A stretch of 64,000 nucleotides of DNA from an uncultured Bacilli bacterium (GTDB lineage Bacteria > Bacillota_I > Bacilli_A > RFN20 > CAG-826), in assembly GCA_934140155.1 (NCBI GenBank), contig CAKPBC010000002.1, positions 186,001-250,000 on the forward strand, written 5' to 3'. The position numbers and the translations under genes are program-made. Below, piece after piece: positions 44,135-52,962 of this stretch (position 1 is its first letter; the number at the start of each line of letters is the position of its first letter). The notes beneath the pieces are model-generated. The model had not been told where the DNA came from, ran no database searches, and worked only from the letters and a program-made list of their open reading frames with translations.

Positions 44135-45445
44135 CTATTGCTTTGTTCCTGGAATCAAAGACAATACTTCTTTAATAGAAATACAATATTCTTCGGAAGC
44201 TTCTTTAGAACGATGGTTTTTCAAAATAGATTCGCCACATTTTTTCATAGCTGGATAAGCACTTCTTAAGAAATGGTTAGCGTAAATAATAATATTGGCG
44301 CCCCAAGCATGTAATTCTTCATCTTTAAATTGATTATAAGATGTTGGAATTACGACAACTGGAATAGTCTTAGAATATTCTCTAAATTGACGTAAAAATT
44401 CTTTAATTTCCGCACCATCTTTTTCTTTGGAGTGAATGACAATACCGTCCGCTCCACCAACTTCAATATATATTTTGGCGCGTTTTAAAGCATCTTCGAT
44501 ACCATGTCCAGCAATCAAAGATTCACATCTTGCAAAGATTAAGAAATCTTTTGTAATTTGAGATGTTTTACCTGCTTTTATTTTCTTAGCAAATTCATAA
44601 GGATCATCTAAAACTTGTTTTGCATCTGTTCCAAATAAAGAATTTTGTTTTAAACCAGTTTTATCTTCAATAATAACTGCGGATACGCCTAATCTTTCTA
44701 GTGTACGAACATTATAAGTAAAGTGTTCAATTCTTCCACCAGTATCACCATCTAAAATAATAGGTTTAGTGGTTACTTCCATTATTTCTTCAATAGTTCT
44801 AATTCTTGAAGTTAAATCTACTAATTCAATATCCGGTTTTCCTTTAAATGTTGAATCACATAAAGAAGAAACCCACATAGCGTCAAATTCTCTAACGTGT
44901 TCATTTTCTTCTATTTTAGTATTTTCGACTAATAAACCAGTTAATCCGTTACTTGCTTCCATGACAGTTACATATGGTTTAACGGCAAGCATTCTTTTTA
45001 ATTTAGCGCGTCTATTATCGGGAGTGTTAAACATCTTACGATATTCTTTTTCTAAAGTTGTACATGAAATATCACGAGTATATGGTATTTCAATGAGTTT
45101 TCCGCCCCATTCCGCTAATGTGTCAATAACATTTTGTCGAATATTACTTTGTATACCAGATCTCCAATCATCGCCATGAACAACATAATCCGGTTTTAGC
45201 ATTTTTAAATTGTCTGTGTAATTTAATGTTTTTTGAGGAATAACTTCTACAACACCTTTAATATTTTCAAAAATTTTCTTTCGATCATCATATGGTAGTA
45301 ATGGAAGTCTTTTATAACTAGAAATAGCTTCATCTGTTAATAAACCAATATAAACATCTCCTAGTTTTGTTCCTTCATTTATAACGTTAATATGTCCATT
45401 ATGTATCAAGTCAGCGCTCATTGCGATATATACTTTTTTATTCAT
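44135..45445 (-). CDS. pepM: Cytidylyltransferase-phosphoenolpyruvate phosphomutase fusion
   Basis: 436 residues behind AAAGGAG. Residues 1-140 are a class I cytidylyltransferase domain (SADLIHNGHINVI with HxGH, LLPYDDRKKI, RDISCTTLE). Residues 150-436 are PEP mutase, which makes the C-P bond of phosphonopyruvate: DGDTGG and the diagnostic EDKTGLKQNS loop. Fom1 of fosfomycin synthesis has the same order, and its N-terminal domain activates 2-hydroxyethylphosphonate with CTP. That fits the alcohol dehydrogenase in this operon. First gene of a three-gene phosphonate module placed at the end of an exopolysaccharide operon. Confidence 0.94.
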   Translation of the reverse strand: MNKKVYIAMSADLIHNGHINVINEGTKLGDVYIGLLTDEAISSYKRLPLLPYDDRKKIFENIKGVVEVIPQKTLNYTDNLKMLKPDYVVHGDDWRSGIQSNIRQNVIDTLAEWGGKLIEIPYTRDISCTTLEKEYRKMFNTPDNRRAKLKRMLAVKPYVTVMEASNGLTGLLVENTKIEENEHVREFDAMWVSSLCDSTFKGKPDIELVDLTSRIRTIEEIMEVTTKPIILDGDTGGRIEHFTYNVRTLERLGVSAVIIEDKTGLKQNSLFGTDAKQVLDDPYEFAKKIKAGKTSQITKDFLIFARCESLIAGHGIEDALKRAKIYIEVGGADGIVIHSKEKDGAEIKEFLRQFREYSKTIPVVVIPTSYNQFKDEELHAWGANIIIYANHFLRSAYPAMKKCGESILKNHRSKEASEEYCISIKEVLSLIPGTKQ

Positions 45446-45466
45446 TGCTTGTTACTCCTTTATATT

Positions 45467-46057
45467 TTATTTGATTAGTGTTACACCTAAAAATGGTAAC
45501 TTATTAATTTTTATTTTTTCAACTGATTGATATAAATCTGCTAAGATTGTTTTGTCTTTTTTAGCAACTAATAAAGATACGTCAATAACTTTATTTAAAG
45601 CAAATAAATCATTGTTAACTCCTAATGGTGTTACTAGTAAAATTATATAGTCGTATGTTTTTTTAGCATTCTTTATAAGCTCTTCAAAGGCTTTAGAATG
45701 CAATTCTTCGGCACTAAATTTTGTTTTTTTAGAAAACACAACATCAATACCATTGTTTAATTTTATTATTTCCTTACTATCATCTTTTATTTCTTCATCA
45801 AGACTAGCAAGTAAATCTTGTAATAATGGTTCAATATAGTTAGTTTCAATTACAAGAGCTTTTTTATTATTATCAACGTACGCTTTAGCTAAGTAATAAC
45901 TAAGAATAGTTTCATAAAAATAATCAGAAACAGAGGTAATAGCAATAATTTTTGACCCTTGAGCAAATGTTTCAATATTATTAGTTAATTTTATAACGGA
46001 GTCTTCAAATGATTTTTTATTAAATTTTTGAATGAATTTCAATTCTTTTTTATTCAT
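45467..46057 (-). CDS. CpsD/BY-kinase-like protein with degenerate ATP-binding motifs
   Basis: 196 residues from the ATG at 46057 (GAGGGGTGAAG site), overlapping the Wzz-like gene by eight bases. Fold and position match CpsD/CapB tyrosine kinases: IIAITSVS where Walker A begins, then LAKAYVDNNKKALVIETNY and DYIILLVTP. But the GxxGKS/T loop reads VSDYFYET, Walker A' has Glu-Thr for the Asp pair, and Walker B ends LVTP rather than DTPP. No C-terminal tyrosine cluster exists. It probably cannot hydrolyse ATP and may act as a structural partner of the Wzz-like protein. Confidence 0.75.
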   Translation of the reverse strand: MNKKELKFIQKFNKKSFEDSVIKLTNNIETFAQGSKIIAITSVSDYFYETILSYYLAKAYVDNNKKALVIETNYIEPLLQDLLASLDEEIKDDSKEIIKLNNGIDVVFSKKTKFSAEELHSKAFEELIKNAKKTYDYIILLVTPLGVNNDLFALNKVIDVSLLVAKKDKTILADLYQSVEKIKINKLPFLGVTLIK

Positions 46058-46733
46058 TTTCTTCACCCCTCGTTTCAATTTTAAATGTCAAAATGTCTAA
46101 ATCTTGTAATTCATGAGTTGAATTAATTTTATATTTATAACATCCACTTGCTAAAGCAAAGATAACTCCTAAGCCTAATCCCGCAGCAGAAAATAATGCC
46201 ATTTTTACGATTGGTTTAGTGATTGCTGTAGGATTACTTGCTTCATGATGAACAGCAAATTTTGTTAATTTTGCTGTTGTCGACGTTTCATCATTAAAAG
46301 TTATACATGCTTGTTTTAACACGATATTTAAAATTGTGCTTGTAATATTATCATTTTTATTACGAAAACTAATATCAAGAATATAAGAGCTATAAGATGT
46401 CGGTTTTTCTTGAATAACAATACCATTTTCAATATCTTTTATTGATATAGTTTTTCCTTTATCTGTAATATCTTTACTTTTTAATTCTTCGATAACTAAT
46501 TGAGGAACCTTTGCTTTAACAACATTAGAAAAAGCATTATAAATATTATCATTTAAAGTTTCTGCAACTACCGAACCTGTTGATTCATAAGTTGGAGCAT
46601 AAAATTTATAAGAATAAACCGCTCCTATTATTGTAAAACATACAAAGAAATATATAATCGTTAATATTTGTCTTTTTAATGTTACTAACAACATTTTAAA
46701 AGTAAAATTATATTTGTTTTTACTTTCATCCAT
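46050..46733 (-). CDS. Wzz/CpsC-like polysaccharide co-polymerase
   Basis: 227 residues with two membrane helices (about 22-42 and 172-195) around an extracellular coiled domain, and a short cytoplasmic tail at each end, the CpsC/Wzz plan. Such proteins set chain length and pair with the CpsD kinase, here the degenerate protein encoded next. The usual proline-rich stretch before the second helix is reduced to NPTAITKP. A 76-base gap with an A/T-rich inverted repeat separates it from the glycosyltransferase upstream. Confidence 0.85.
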   Translation of the reverse strand: MDESKNKYNFTFKMLLVTLKRQILTIIYFFVCFTIIGAVYSYKFYAPTYESTGSVVAETLNDNIYNAFSNVVKAKVPQLVIEELKSKDITDKGKTISIKDIENGIVIQEKPTSYSSYILDISFRNKNDNITSTILNIVLKQACITFNDETSTTAKLTKFAVHHEASNPTAITKPIVKMALFSAAGLGLGVIFALASGCYKYKINSTHELQDLDILTFKIETRGEENE

Positions 46734-46774
46734 TTGTTAACACCTTCCATTCAAGTACCTTATTTTAACATAAA

Positions 46775-46798
46775 ATTAAATTATATAAATAATTTAAT
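46775..46798. repeat. A/T inverted repeat inside the exopolysaccharide operon
   Basis: ATTAAATTAT and ATAATTTAAT arms of ten bases around four bases. On the minus strand it is followed by TTTTATG, so it may weaken read-through from the assembly genes into the chain-length and phosphonate genes, or be an operator. All A/T, so chance is not excluded. Confidence 0.4.
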
Positions 46799-46809
46799 CG
46801 CATATTTTA

Positions 46810-47934
46810 TTATAAGTTAATATTTTTTAAATAAAATTCATATAATCTATTTATTTCTTCGCTAATCTCATATCCAGCATTTTTCATAACTAATGATGAT
46901 TCTTCTCTATTACGATTTATATCATTTTTAATAATCGTAGTCGCCCAAGACTTAGGAGAATCTTTTAAATCAAGTAAAAAACTTTGTTTATGGCAAACCA
47001 CAATTTCATTAGAAACATTGTTAGAAAAGTAACATGGTAATCCAGCCGCTTGAGCCTCAATACCAACAAATGGTAATCCTTCAAATAAACTAGGTAACAC
47101 AAAAACATCAAAAGCTGAATAAAATTTTGAAGTATCATCTTGATAATTGGCAAATATAATTTTATCTATAATTCCTAATTGGCTTGCTTTTTCTTTTACT
47201 TTTTCCATTAATGGTCCTACTCCCACTAATAAAAGGCGAGAATTATTATTTTGTAATAGAACTTCCTTAAAAACATCTAATAAAAAATAATGATTTTTTA
47301 CTTCTATGAATCGTCCAATATGTCCAACCACAAATTCGTCTTTATCAATTCCGTATTGATTTCTAATGGCATTGCGATTAATCGTATTATAAGCGAATCT
47401 ATCTATCTCAATAGCGTTTTTAATAATTATTGGTTTGTTTGTTTTTGTATATTTTTTCTTAAACATCCATTTGCTCGCCGAGTTAGAACAAGCCATATAA
47501 TAATTTGCGTACTTGCATGTTGGATTAATAAGCGTTTTTCCAAATAATGTTTTTATAAAATTATTTGTTTGAAAACGATCACTATGTACATGCTCAATAC
47601 GCACTTTAACATTATTTTTTTTAGCAGCTTTTAAAGGAATAGCAGATTTAGATGAAGAATGGCAATGTAATATATCAAAATGATGATTTTTAAAAAGTTT
47701 ATCGCATGCACGGAAACATTTAAGAGGATGTTTCACTAAACTAGGAATTTTATAAATAGTACAGCCGTAACTAGCCATTACATCTTCTAATACTTCTTTT
47801 TTGTCTGACTCAAATACTAAGAATGAAACGTCTAAATTATTATGTAAATGCTTAACAATTTCTAATAATAGAGATTGTATTCCACCATGTTCCAAGCAAT
47901 CAACAAAGTACAATACACTTATTTTATTATTCAT
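46810..47934 (-). CDS. GT4-family glycosyltransferase (EpsF-like)
   Basis: 374-residue GT-B enzyme of the cytoplasmic membrane face. N-terminal Rossmann domain with LEHGGIQSLLLEI, and a C-terminal domain with HIGRFIEVKNH, LLVGVGP and the nucleotide-sugar-binding LPSLFEGLPFVGIEAQAAG. It is a clear paralogue of the enzyme at 51855-52961, with the same CSNSASKWMF / CSELSARWLF and HSHS-type blocks. Retaining transfer of one sugar of the repeat unit; donor and linkage not known. Overlaps the flippase gene by eight bases. Confidence 0.92.
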   Translation of the reverse strand: MNNKISVLYFVDCLEHGGIQSLLLEIVKHLHNNLDVSFLVFESDKKEVLEDVMASYGCTIYKIPSLVKHPLKCFRACDKLFKNHHFDILHCHSSSKSAIPLKAAKKNNVKVRIEHVHSDRFQTNNFIKTLFGKTLINPTCKYANYYMACSNSASKWMFKKKYTKTNKPIIIKNAIEIDRFAYNTINRNAIRNQYGIDKDEFVVGHIGRFIEVKNHYFLLDVFKEVLLQNNNSRLLLVGVGPLMEKVKEKASQLGIIDKIIFANYQDDTSKFYSAFDVFVLPSLFEGLPFVGIEAQAAGLPCYFSNNVSNEIVVCHKQSFLLDLKDSPKSWATTIIKNDINRNREESSLVMKNAGYEISEEINRLYEFYLKNINL

Positions 47935-49384
47935 TTATAATTCCTTCTTTCTTAGTAGAAAATAAAGATTTTATTGTCTCATAAAATATCTTATCTTTTA
48001 AGAGTAAAAGCAACAAGAAATAAATAGCAGCACCACCAAGTATTTGAATAATGGTTGCCAATGCTCCTTCTAAGACTTTGCCAATAAAATAAACAAGAAC
48101 AAACATGATAAAAGCGGAAATAATATATTTATATATATTTTTCAAAACTTCTTTTAGATTTAAATAATGATGCTTTTGCGCATAAATTACAAATAATATC
48201 AAAACTAACAATTCAGCGCAAATTGAAGCAATAGATGCTCCGATAGAATCAAGAAGTGGAATTAGTATTGCGGTTAATACACAATTAAACACAGCGGCAA
48301 TAACTTCAGCAACATTAGATTTAGATTGTAAGCCAAATGGTGTATATATAATTGATCCGATACACATTCTTAAAGCCATTATTATTACCACTGGTGCTAA
48401 TATCATTAAAAGTATCGCCACTTTTTCATATCCTTCTCCTAAATACCATGGAACAAAATTATTAGCAATTCCAATAATTCCTAATGCGATTGGCAAAGAT
48501 AATCCGAAAACAAAAGATAATGAATTTGTAATTTTATCATCAATTTCTTTTTGATCTTTTTTCATAAATAAATATGATATTCTTGACCTTATTACTACAT
48601 TGTAGGCATTAAATAATGTGGCACAAAAAGCCACTATTTGTTGAGCTTTTTCATAATATCCTGTTTCTTCTTCACTACTTAATAGTCCCAAAAGTACTTT
48701 GTCAATTAAAGAATAAAATTGATAAGCAATTGTTGGAACAAAGTACATCAATATATCTTTAAAATGTCTTTTAATGTTTAATTCCGATATCTTAACTTTA
48801 TTCACATATTTACCAATATTCATCCATAAAACAACTTGTCCTAATAGTGATGATAAAGATAATATCAACAAATAAATCCACAAATCATCTTTATTATGCA
48901 CTAATAATAAAACTAAAACAGCCCCAATAATTTTAAACATTAGATTTTTAAGCGCTAATCTTTTAAATTTTTCTAATCCTTCATAAAGCCAACTGATATC
49001 AATAATAGATGACAAAAAATATGGTATTTGGATGATAAAAAACATTACATATTTGTTTAATAATAAAATTGTTAAAAGAAAAATCAAAAAAGAAAGCATT
49101 ACAAAAATAAGTCGAAGAATAAATATCTCCCAAAAAATTTTAGAATACTCATCTTTGTTATCTAAATTCATAGCAATTTTTCTTTGAGCATGGGTGGAAG
49201 TTCCTAAAGCACCTATTAAGGTAAACATTGTAATAAGCGAATAAGTATAACTATATATACCCGTGCCAGAAGATTCTAAAGCTCGCGCCATAATTGGTGT
49301 TAAAAGTAATGTAATAATTGATTCAATAACCACTACAACCATATTAAATATATAGTTCTTTTTTAAATCAGATAACTTGGACAT
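47927..49384 (-). CDS. wzx: Polysaccharide flippase Wzx (MOP superfamily)
   Basis: 485 residues from the ATG at 49384; the reading frame extends six codons upstream through the polymerase stop but lacks a ribosome site. About 14 membrane helices, N-terminal LKKNYIFNMV and a TGIYSYTYS motif common to RfbX/Wzx proteins. Moves undecaprenyl-linked repeat units to the outer face. Starts one base after the Wzy stop, so translation is coupled. Confidence 0.92.
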   Translation of the reverse strand: MSKLSDLKKNYIFNMVVVVIESIITLLLTPIMARALESSGTGIYSYTYSLITMFTLIGALGTSTHAQRKIAMNLDNKDEYSKIFWEIFILRLIFVMLSFLIFLLTILLLNKYVMFFIIQIPYFLSSIIDISWLYEGLEKFKRLALKNLMFKIIGAVLVLLLVHNKDDLWIYLLILSLSSLLGQVVLWMNIGKYVNKVKISELNIKRHFKDILMYFVPTIAYQFYSLIDKVLLGLLSSEEETGYYEKAQQIVAFCATLFNAYNVVIRSRISYLFMKKDQKEIDDKITNSLSFVFGLSLPIALGIIGIANNFVPWYLGEGYEKVAILLMILAPVVIIMALRMCIGSIIYTPFGLQSKSNVAEVIAAVFNCVLTAILIPLLDSIGASIASICAELLVLILFVIYAQKHHYLNLKEVLKNIYKYIISAFIMFVLVYFIGKVLEGALATIIQILGGAAIYFLLLLLLKDKIFYETIKSLFSTKKEGIINE

Positions 49385-49385
49385 A

Positions 49386-50750
49386 CTATGCACCAACGCC
49401 ACTTTCTTTAGGTACTATGTAGTAACTAGTTTTTTCTATTTGTTCTTCTTTTACATATTGATTATTTTTAGCAGCAATCATACATAACAAAATAACAAAA
49501 TTAGTAACATCTTCATGATAAAGTGCTAAAGAAAGGGAAAAGAAAACAAATATAATAAGCAACATCAAATCATTCAAGTTGCTATAAGATTTACAATATT
49601 TTGTAATTATTCTGTAATAAATATATAGTAAAATAACCATTCCTAATATTCCATAAGAACAAACCATTTCTAAAATTAAATTATGTGTTATTATTGGCAT
49701 ACCTTCAATAGTTTTAATAGGAACATTAAAAAACCATTGATAACTTGATAAACCTGCACCAAACATTAAATTAAAAGGATGATTAAATAAAGCAGCAAAA
49801 TAATACTTAAAAATATCTGTTCTGCCAGTTGTTATTTCACTTAACGATGATCCTTTTTCATTAAATCTATCAATAACTTTAAAAACAAGTTCTCTAGTCT
49901 TTGGAACAGCCATAATAAATATACACATTGCTATAACCACTCCAAAATATATACCAAATTGGCGCATGTCTTTAGAATTAAAAGCAATTAATAAAATTAG
50001 CCAAATAATAAATGTTAAAAAATATGCTTTTGATAGCATCATAGCGCCCGCAACACCACTTATAGAACTTAATGCAAGTATAAATAATTTAACTAATTTA
50101 TTTTCATAAATGCTATTTTTGCAAAGGTTTTTATTTAAGATAAGATAAAATCCGCCAACTAAAGCTAGTAAACAATAAAAACTAAATGTATTTGCATTAC
50201 ACGAAGATAAAGCCCCACCTATTTCTCCTCTAGTAGTGGAATTAATATCTACTCCAATAAACTGAATAATAGTGCCAACACTAATAATTGCAGTTCCTAA
50301 GCAATAAGCAAATAAAGCAAATTTTTTATCAAAATTAAATTCTTCATCTTTCATAATTGTAAAAGACAAAAATAAAGTTAATACCCACTTAATGGTATAG
50401 GTGAAAGATGTATGCCCCACATATATTTGCCAAAAAATATCCACTCCGAATAAAACTGCTACAAGCATTATTATACGAATATCAAATTTTTTGCCGACAA
50501 TTATCATATGAAATAGTGTTAATAATGAAATAACATTATAAAAAGCAAAATTAAATACATATATGTATAAATAGAATGGAATAAAGAAAAGCAAAGCATA
50601 TATCTTTTCTTTTAAAGGAAACAAGAAAAGCAATATACCCATACAAATAGAAATAATGTTTGAGGGCATTATTAATCCATTATATTTAAGCACAACATAT
50701 AAACATGTTAATAAAACTAATAACACCCAACGAGTTATTTTTTGTTTCAT
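49386..50750 (-). CDS. wzy: O-antigen polymerase/ligase-type protein Wzy
   Basis: 454 residues, about 12 membrane helices, with a long extracellular loop (about 290-345) that includes GRTDIFKYYFAALFNHPFN and GAGLSSYQWF, the Wzy_C-like region. Joins repeat units outside the membrane. As usual for Wzy, sequence identity is weak and the call rests on topology, the loop signature and position between GT4 and Wzx genes. Confidence 0.88.
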   Translation of the reverse strand: MKQKITRWVLLVLLTCLYVVLKYNGLIMPSNIISICMGILLFLFPLKEKIYALLFFIPFYLYIYVFNFAFYNVISLLTLFHMIIVGKKFDIRIIMLVAVLFGVDIFWQIYVGHTSFTYTIKWVLTLFLSFTIMKDEEFNFDKKFALFAYCLGTAIISVGTIIQFIGVDINSTTRGEIGGALSSCNANTFSFYCLLALVGGFYLILNKNLCKNSIYENKLVKLFILALSSISGVAGAMMLSKAYFLTFIIWLILLIAFNSKDMRQFGIYFGVVIAMCIFIMAVPKTRELVFKVIDRFNEKGSSLSEITTGRTDIFKYYFAALFNHPFNLMFGAGLSSYQWFFNVPIKTIEGMPIITHNLILEMVCSYGILGMVILLYIYYRIITKYCKSYSNLNDLMLLIIFVFFSLSLALYHEDVTNFVILLCMIAAKNNQYVKEEQIEKTSYYIVPKESGVGA

Positions 50751-51835
50751 TTTCTTTTCACCTCATTTCTTTTAAGGTGATCAAAATATATTTTTTCATA
50801 TTCTTCAGCGATAATTTTCAAATCAAAATTTTTAGCATTTTTCTTAGAATTAGTAGCAAAATAATCATATTTTTCTTTATTCTGCATTATTAGTTTCATC
50901 GCATCAGTTAATTGATTTTCATTTACATCCACCAATACTCCGTTATCAGTAACTACATCTTTAACTCCACCTACATTAGTGGAAATAATTGGAAGACCAA
51001 TCGACATAGCTTCTAAAATTGTCATTGGTAATCCTTCATAAGTTGAAGACAAAACAAAAGCATCTGCTTTATTTAAAAAGCATTCTACATTACTTACATT
51101 TCCAATATATTTTACATAGTTTTCGATATTTAATTGTTTTGTTAATGAAAATAATTCTTCTTTTAATTCACCATCACCAATAAATATCAAAGATACATTT
51201 TTATTATAATTAACAATATTACTAAATGATTTTAAAAGCAAAGATTGATTCTTTTGCGGAGACATTCTTCCTATTGTAATAAATGTAAATTTATCATGTA
51301 CTTCTTTACAAGAAACAAATTTAGAAGTGTCAACAGGGTTATAAATAGTAACTACATTTTTTAGTTTATATAATTCTTCTATTTGACTAGTTATTATAGA
51401 AGATATTCCAACTGGATAAGCATATTTATGTTTAAATAAAAATCGTAATATTTTTTGTCCGGTTTTTGTGGACTCATATACTGGCATATTATGCATTGTA
51501 TGAATAATCTTTACATGATGAACTATTGCATAAGTCATTACATAAGGATATGTATGTAAATGTGTATGAATTATTTGTGGCTTAATAATTTTTAAAAGTT
51601 TGTACATTTTTCTTAAAGCACGAAGCGACATACCTTCATTTTCATTAAGTGAATAAATTTTGATATTTTCATCAGTAACAATATCCAAAACTCTTCCAGA
51701 ATCCAAAGAATGATTAACAATAAAAGAAACATCAAATATATCTTTATTTAATGCTTTTGCTAGTTGCGCTGCCATAGTTTCAGCGCCACCCATATTAGTT
51801 GTAGGAATACATATTGCTACTCTAATTTTTTCCAT
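50747..51835 (-). CDS. GT4-family glycosyltransferase
   Basis: 362 residues, GT-B fold: TTNMGGAETMAAQLAKAL, IHTHLHTYPY, FITIGRMSPQKNQ and SSTYEGLPMTILEAMSIGLPII with the EX7E pair. Less similar to the other two GT4 enzymes of the operon than they are to each other. Starts 19 bases after the preceding GT4 and overlaps the start of wzy by four bases (ATGA). Confidence 0.93.
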   Translation of the reverse strand: MEKIRVAICIPTTNMGGAETMAAQLAKALNKDIFDVSFIVNHSLDSGRVLDIVTDENIKIYSLNENEGMSLRALRKMYKLLKIIKPQIIHTHLHTYPYVMTYAIVHHVKIIHTMHNMPVYESTKTGQKILRFLFKHKYAYPVGISSIITSQIEELYKLKNVVTIYNPVDTSKFVSCKEVHDKFTFITIGRMSPQKNQSLLLKSFSNIVNYNKNVSLIFIGDGELKEELFSLTKQLNIENYVKYIGNVSNVECFLNKADAFVLSSTYEGLPMTILEAMSIGLPIISTNVGGVKDVVTDNGVLVDVNENQLTDAMKLIMQNKEKYDYFATNSKKNAKNFDLKIIAEEYEKIYFDHLKRNEVKRK

Positions 51836-51854
51836 TACTATTAACCTTTCTAAA

Positions 51855-52961
51855 TTATTTTAAAATTTCTTTATAAATTTTAAGTAATTTATCTCCTTCT
51901 ACTGTTATATCATATTGTGATTTTAACATATTCTCGTGATTTTGTATGCGATTGCTTGGTAAACAATTTACTATTTGTCTAGCCCAAGTAGCGGGTGATT
52001 GCTTTAAAGATAAAAAATATACATTTTCATTCACTTGAACTTCTCTAGTAATATTCTTAGAAAAGAAAACATTTAAGCCCATTGCTTGAGCTTCAATACC
52101 CACAACTGGAAGACCTTCATAAATGCTTGGTAAAACAAAATAGTCCATAATTTGATAATATAATTCTACATCCTTAACTGTGCCAATAAACAAAACATCT
52201 TTTGCTAATGTTAGTTTTTCCACTTTTTGTTTTATTTTATCTAAATAAGGTCCATCGCCAATTAATAATAATTTACAACTTGGATTAATTTGTTTTATTT
52301 CTTTAAATATATCAATTAAGAAAGCGTGATTTTTTTGTGGGACAAATCTTCCAATGTTTCCAATTACTAGGTCGTTATTATCAATATTTAACTTATTTCG
52401 CATTTCTATGCGCTTATTATTATCTGGGGCAAACCGCGTTAAATCGATAGCGTTATTAATAATAATTACTTTCTTATCATCAACTACTTTATTTCCAAAA
52501 AGCCATCTAGCGGATAATTCTGAACAAGCGAATAAATGCGTGGCATATTTTTTAGAAAATGGTCTTAAAATATTTTTGATTAATGTTTTTAACCATTCTT
52601 TCTTATTCGCAGTTGAATGTGAATGAGCAATACGTACTTTAACATTAGCTTTTTTAGCCGCTAAAAGAGTAAAAACACTTAAAGCATTCATATTAGAATG
52701 AACAATATCATATTTGCCTTTAATAAACAATTTTTTTAATGTGTGAACATATTTAAAAACATTTGCGTAATGTGGAATAATTATTACATTCCCGCCTAAT
52801 TCTTTGATTTTATCTTCATCAATAATTGGACAAGTATTTTCTACAAAAAAGTCAAAAGTAACTTGGCTTCGATCAATGTTTTGATACAAATTCATAATCA
52901 TTGATTCCACGCCTCCCGCTTTAGCGGTTCCTATTACTTGGGCTACACGAATCTTATCCAT
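51855..52961 (-). CDS. GT4-family glycosyltransferase (EpsF-like)
   Basis: 368 residues, second gene of the operon, so it probably adds the sugar next to the primed one. Motifs: GTAKAGGVESMIMNL, RIAHSHST, NIGRFVPQKNH, LLIGDGP and LPSIYEGLPVVGIEAQAMG. Paralogue of the enzyme encoded at 46810-47934. Begins one base after the priming transferase stops. Confidence 0.93.
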   Translation of the reverse strand: MDKIRVAQVIGTAKAGGVESMIMNLYQNIDRSQVTFDFFVENTCPIIDEDKIKELGGNVIIIPHYANVFKYVHTLKKLFIKGKYDIVHSNMNALSVFTLLAAKKANVKVRIAHSHSTANKKEWLKTLIKNILRPFSKKYATHLFACSELSARWLFGNKVVDDKKVIIINNAIDLTRFAPDNNKRIEMRNKLNIDNNDLVIGNIGRFVPQKNHAFLIDIFKEIKQINPSCKLLLIGDGPYLDKIKQKVEKLTLAKDVLFIGTVKDVELYYQIMDYFVLPSIYEGLPVVGIEAQAMGLNVFFSKNITREVQVNENVYFLSLKQSPATWARQIVNCLPSNRIQNHENMLKSQYDITVEGDKLLKIYKEILK

Positions 52962-52962
52962 T

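Noticed and set aside
44769..45179. Open frame of 136 codons on the plus strand
   Set aside because: It lies wholly inside the PEP mutase gene, has no ribosome site and its product has no recognisable features. The same applies to similar frames opposite copA (59323-59733, 59764-60054, 58588-58875).
41188..45445. A fosfomycin or other phosphonate antibiotic cluster
   Set aside because: Only the common early steps are present. No radical SAM methylase, epoxidase, resistance kinase or CMP hydrolase is found, and the genes are embedded in a polysaccharide operon.
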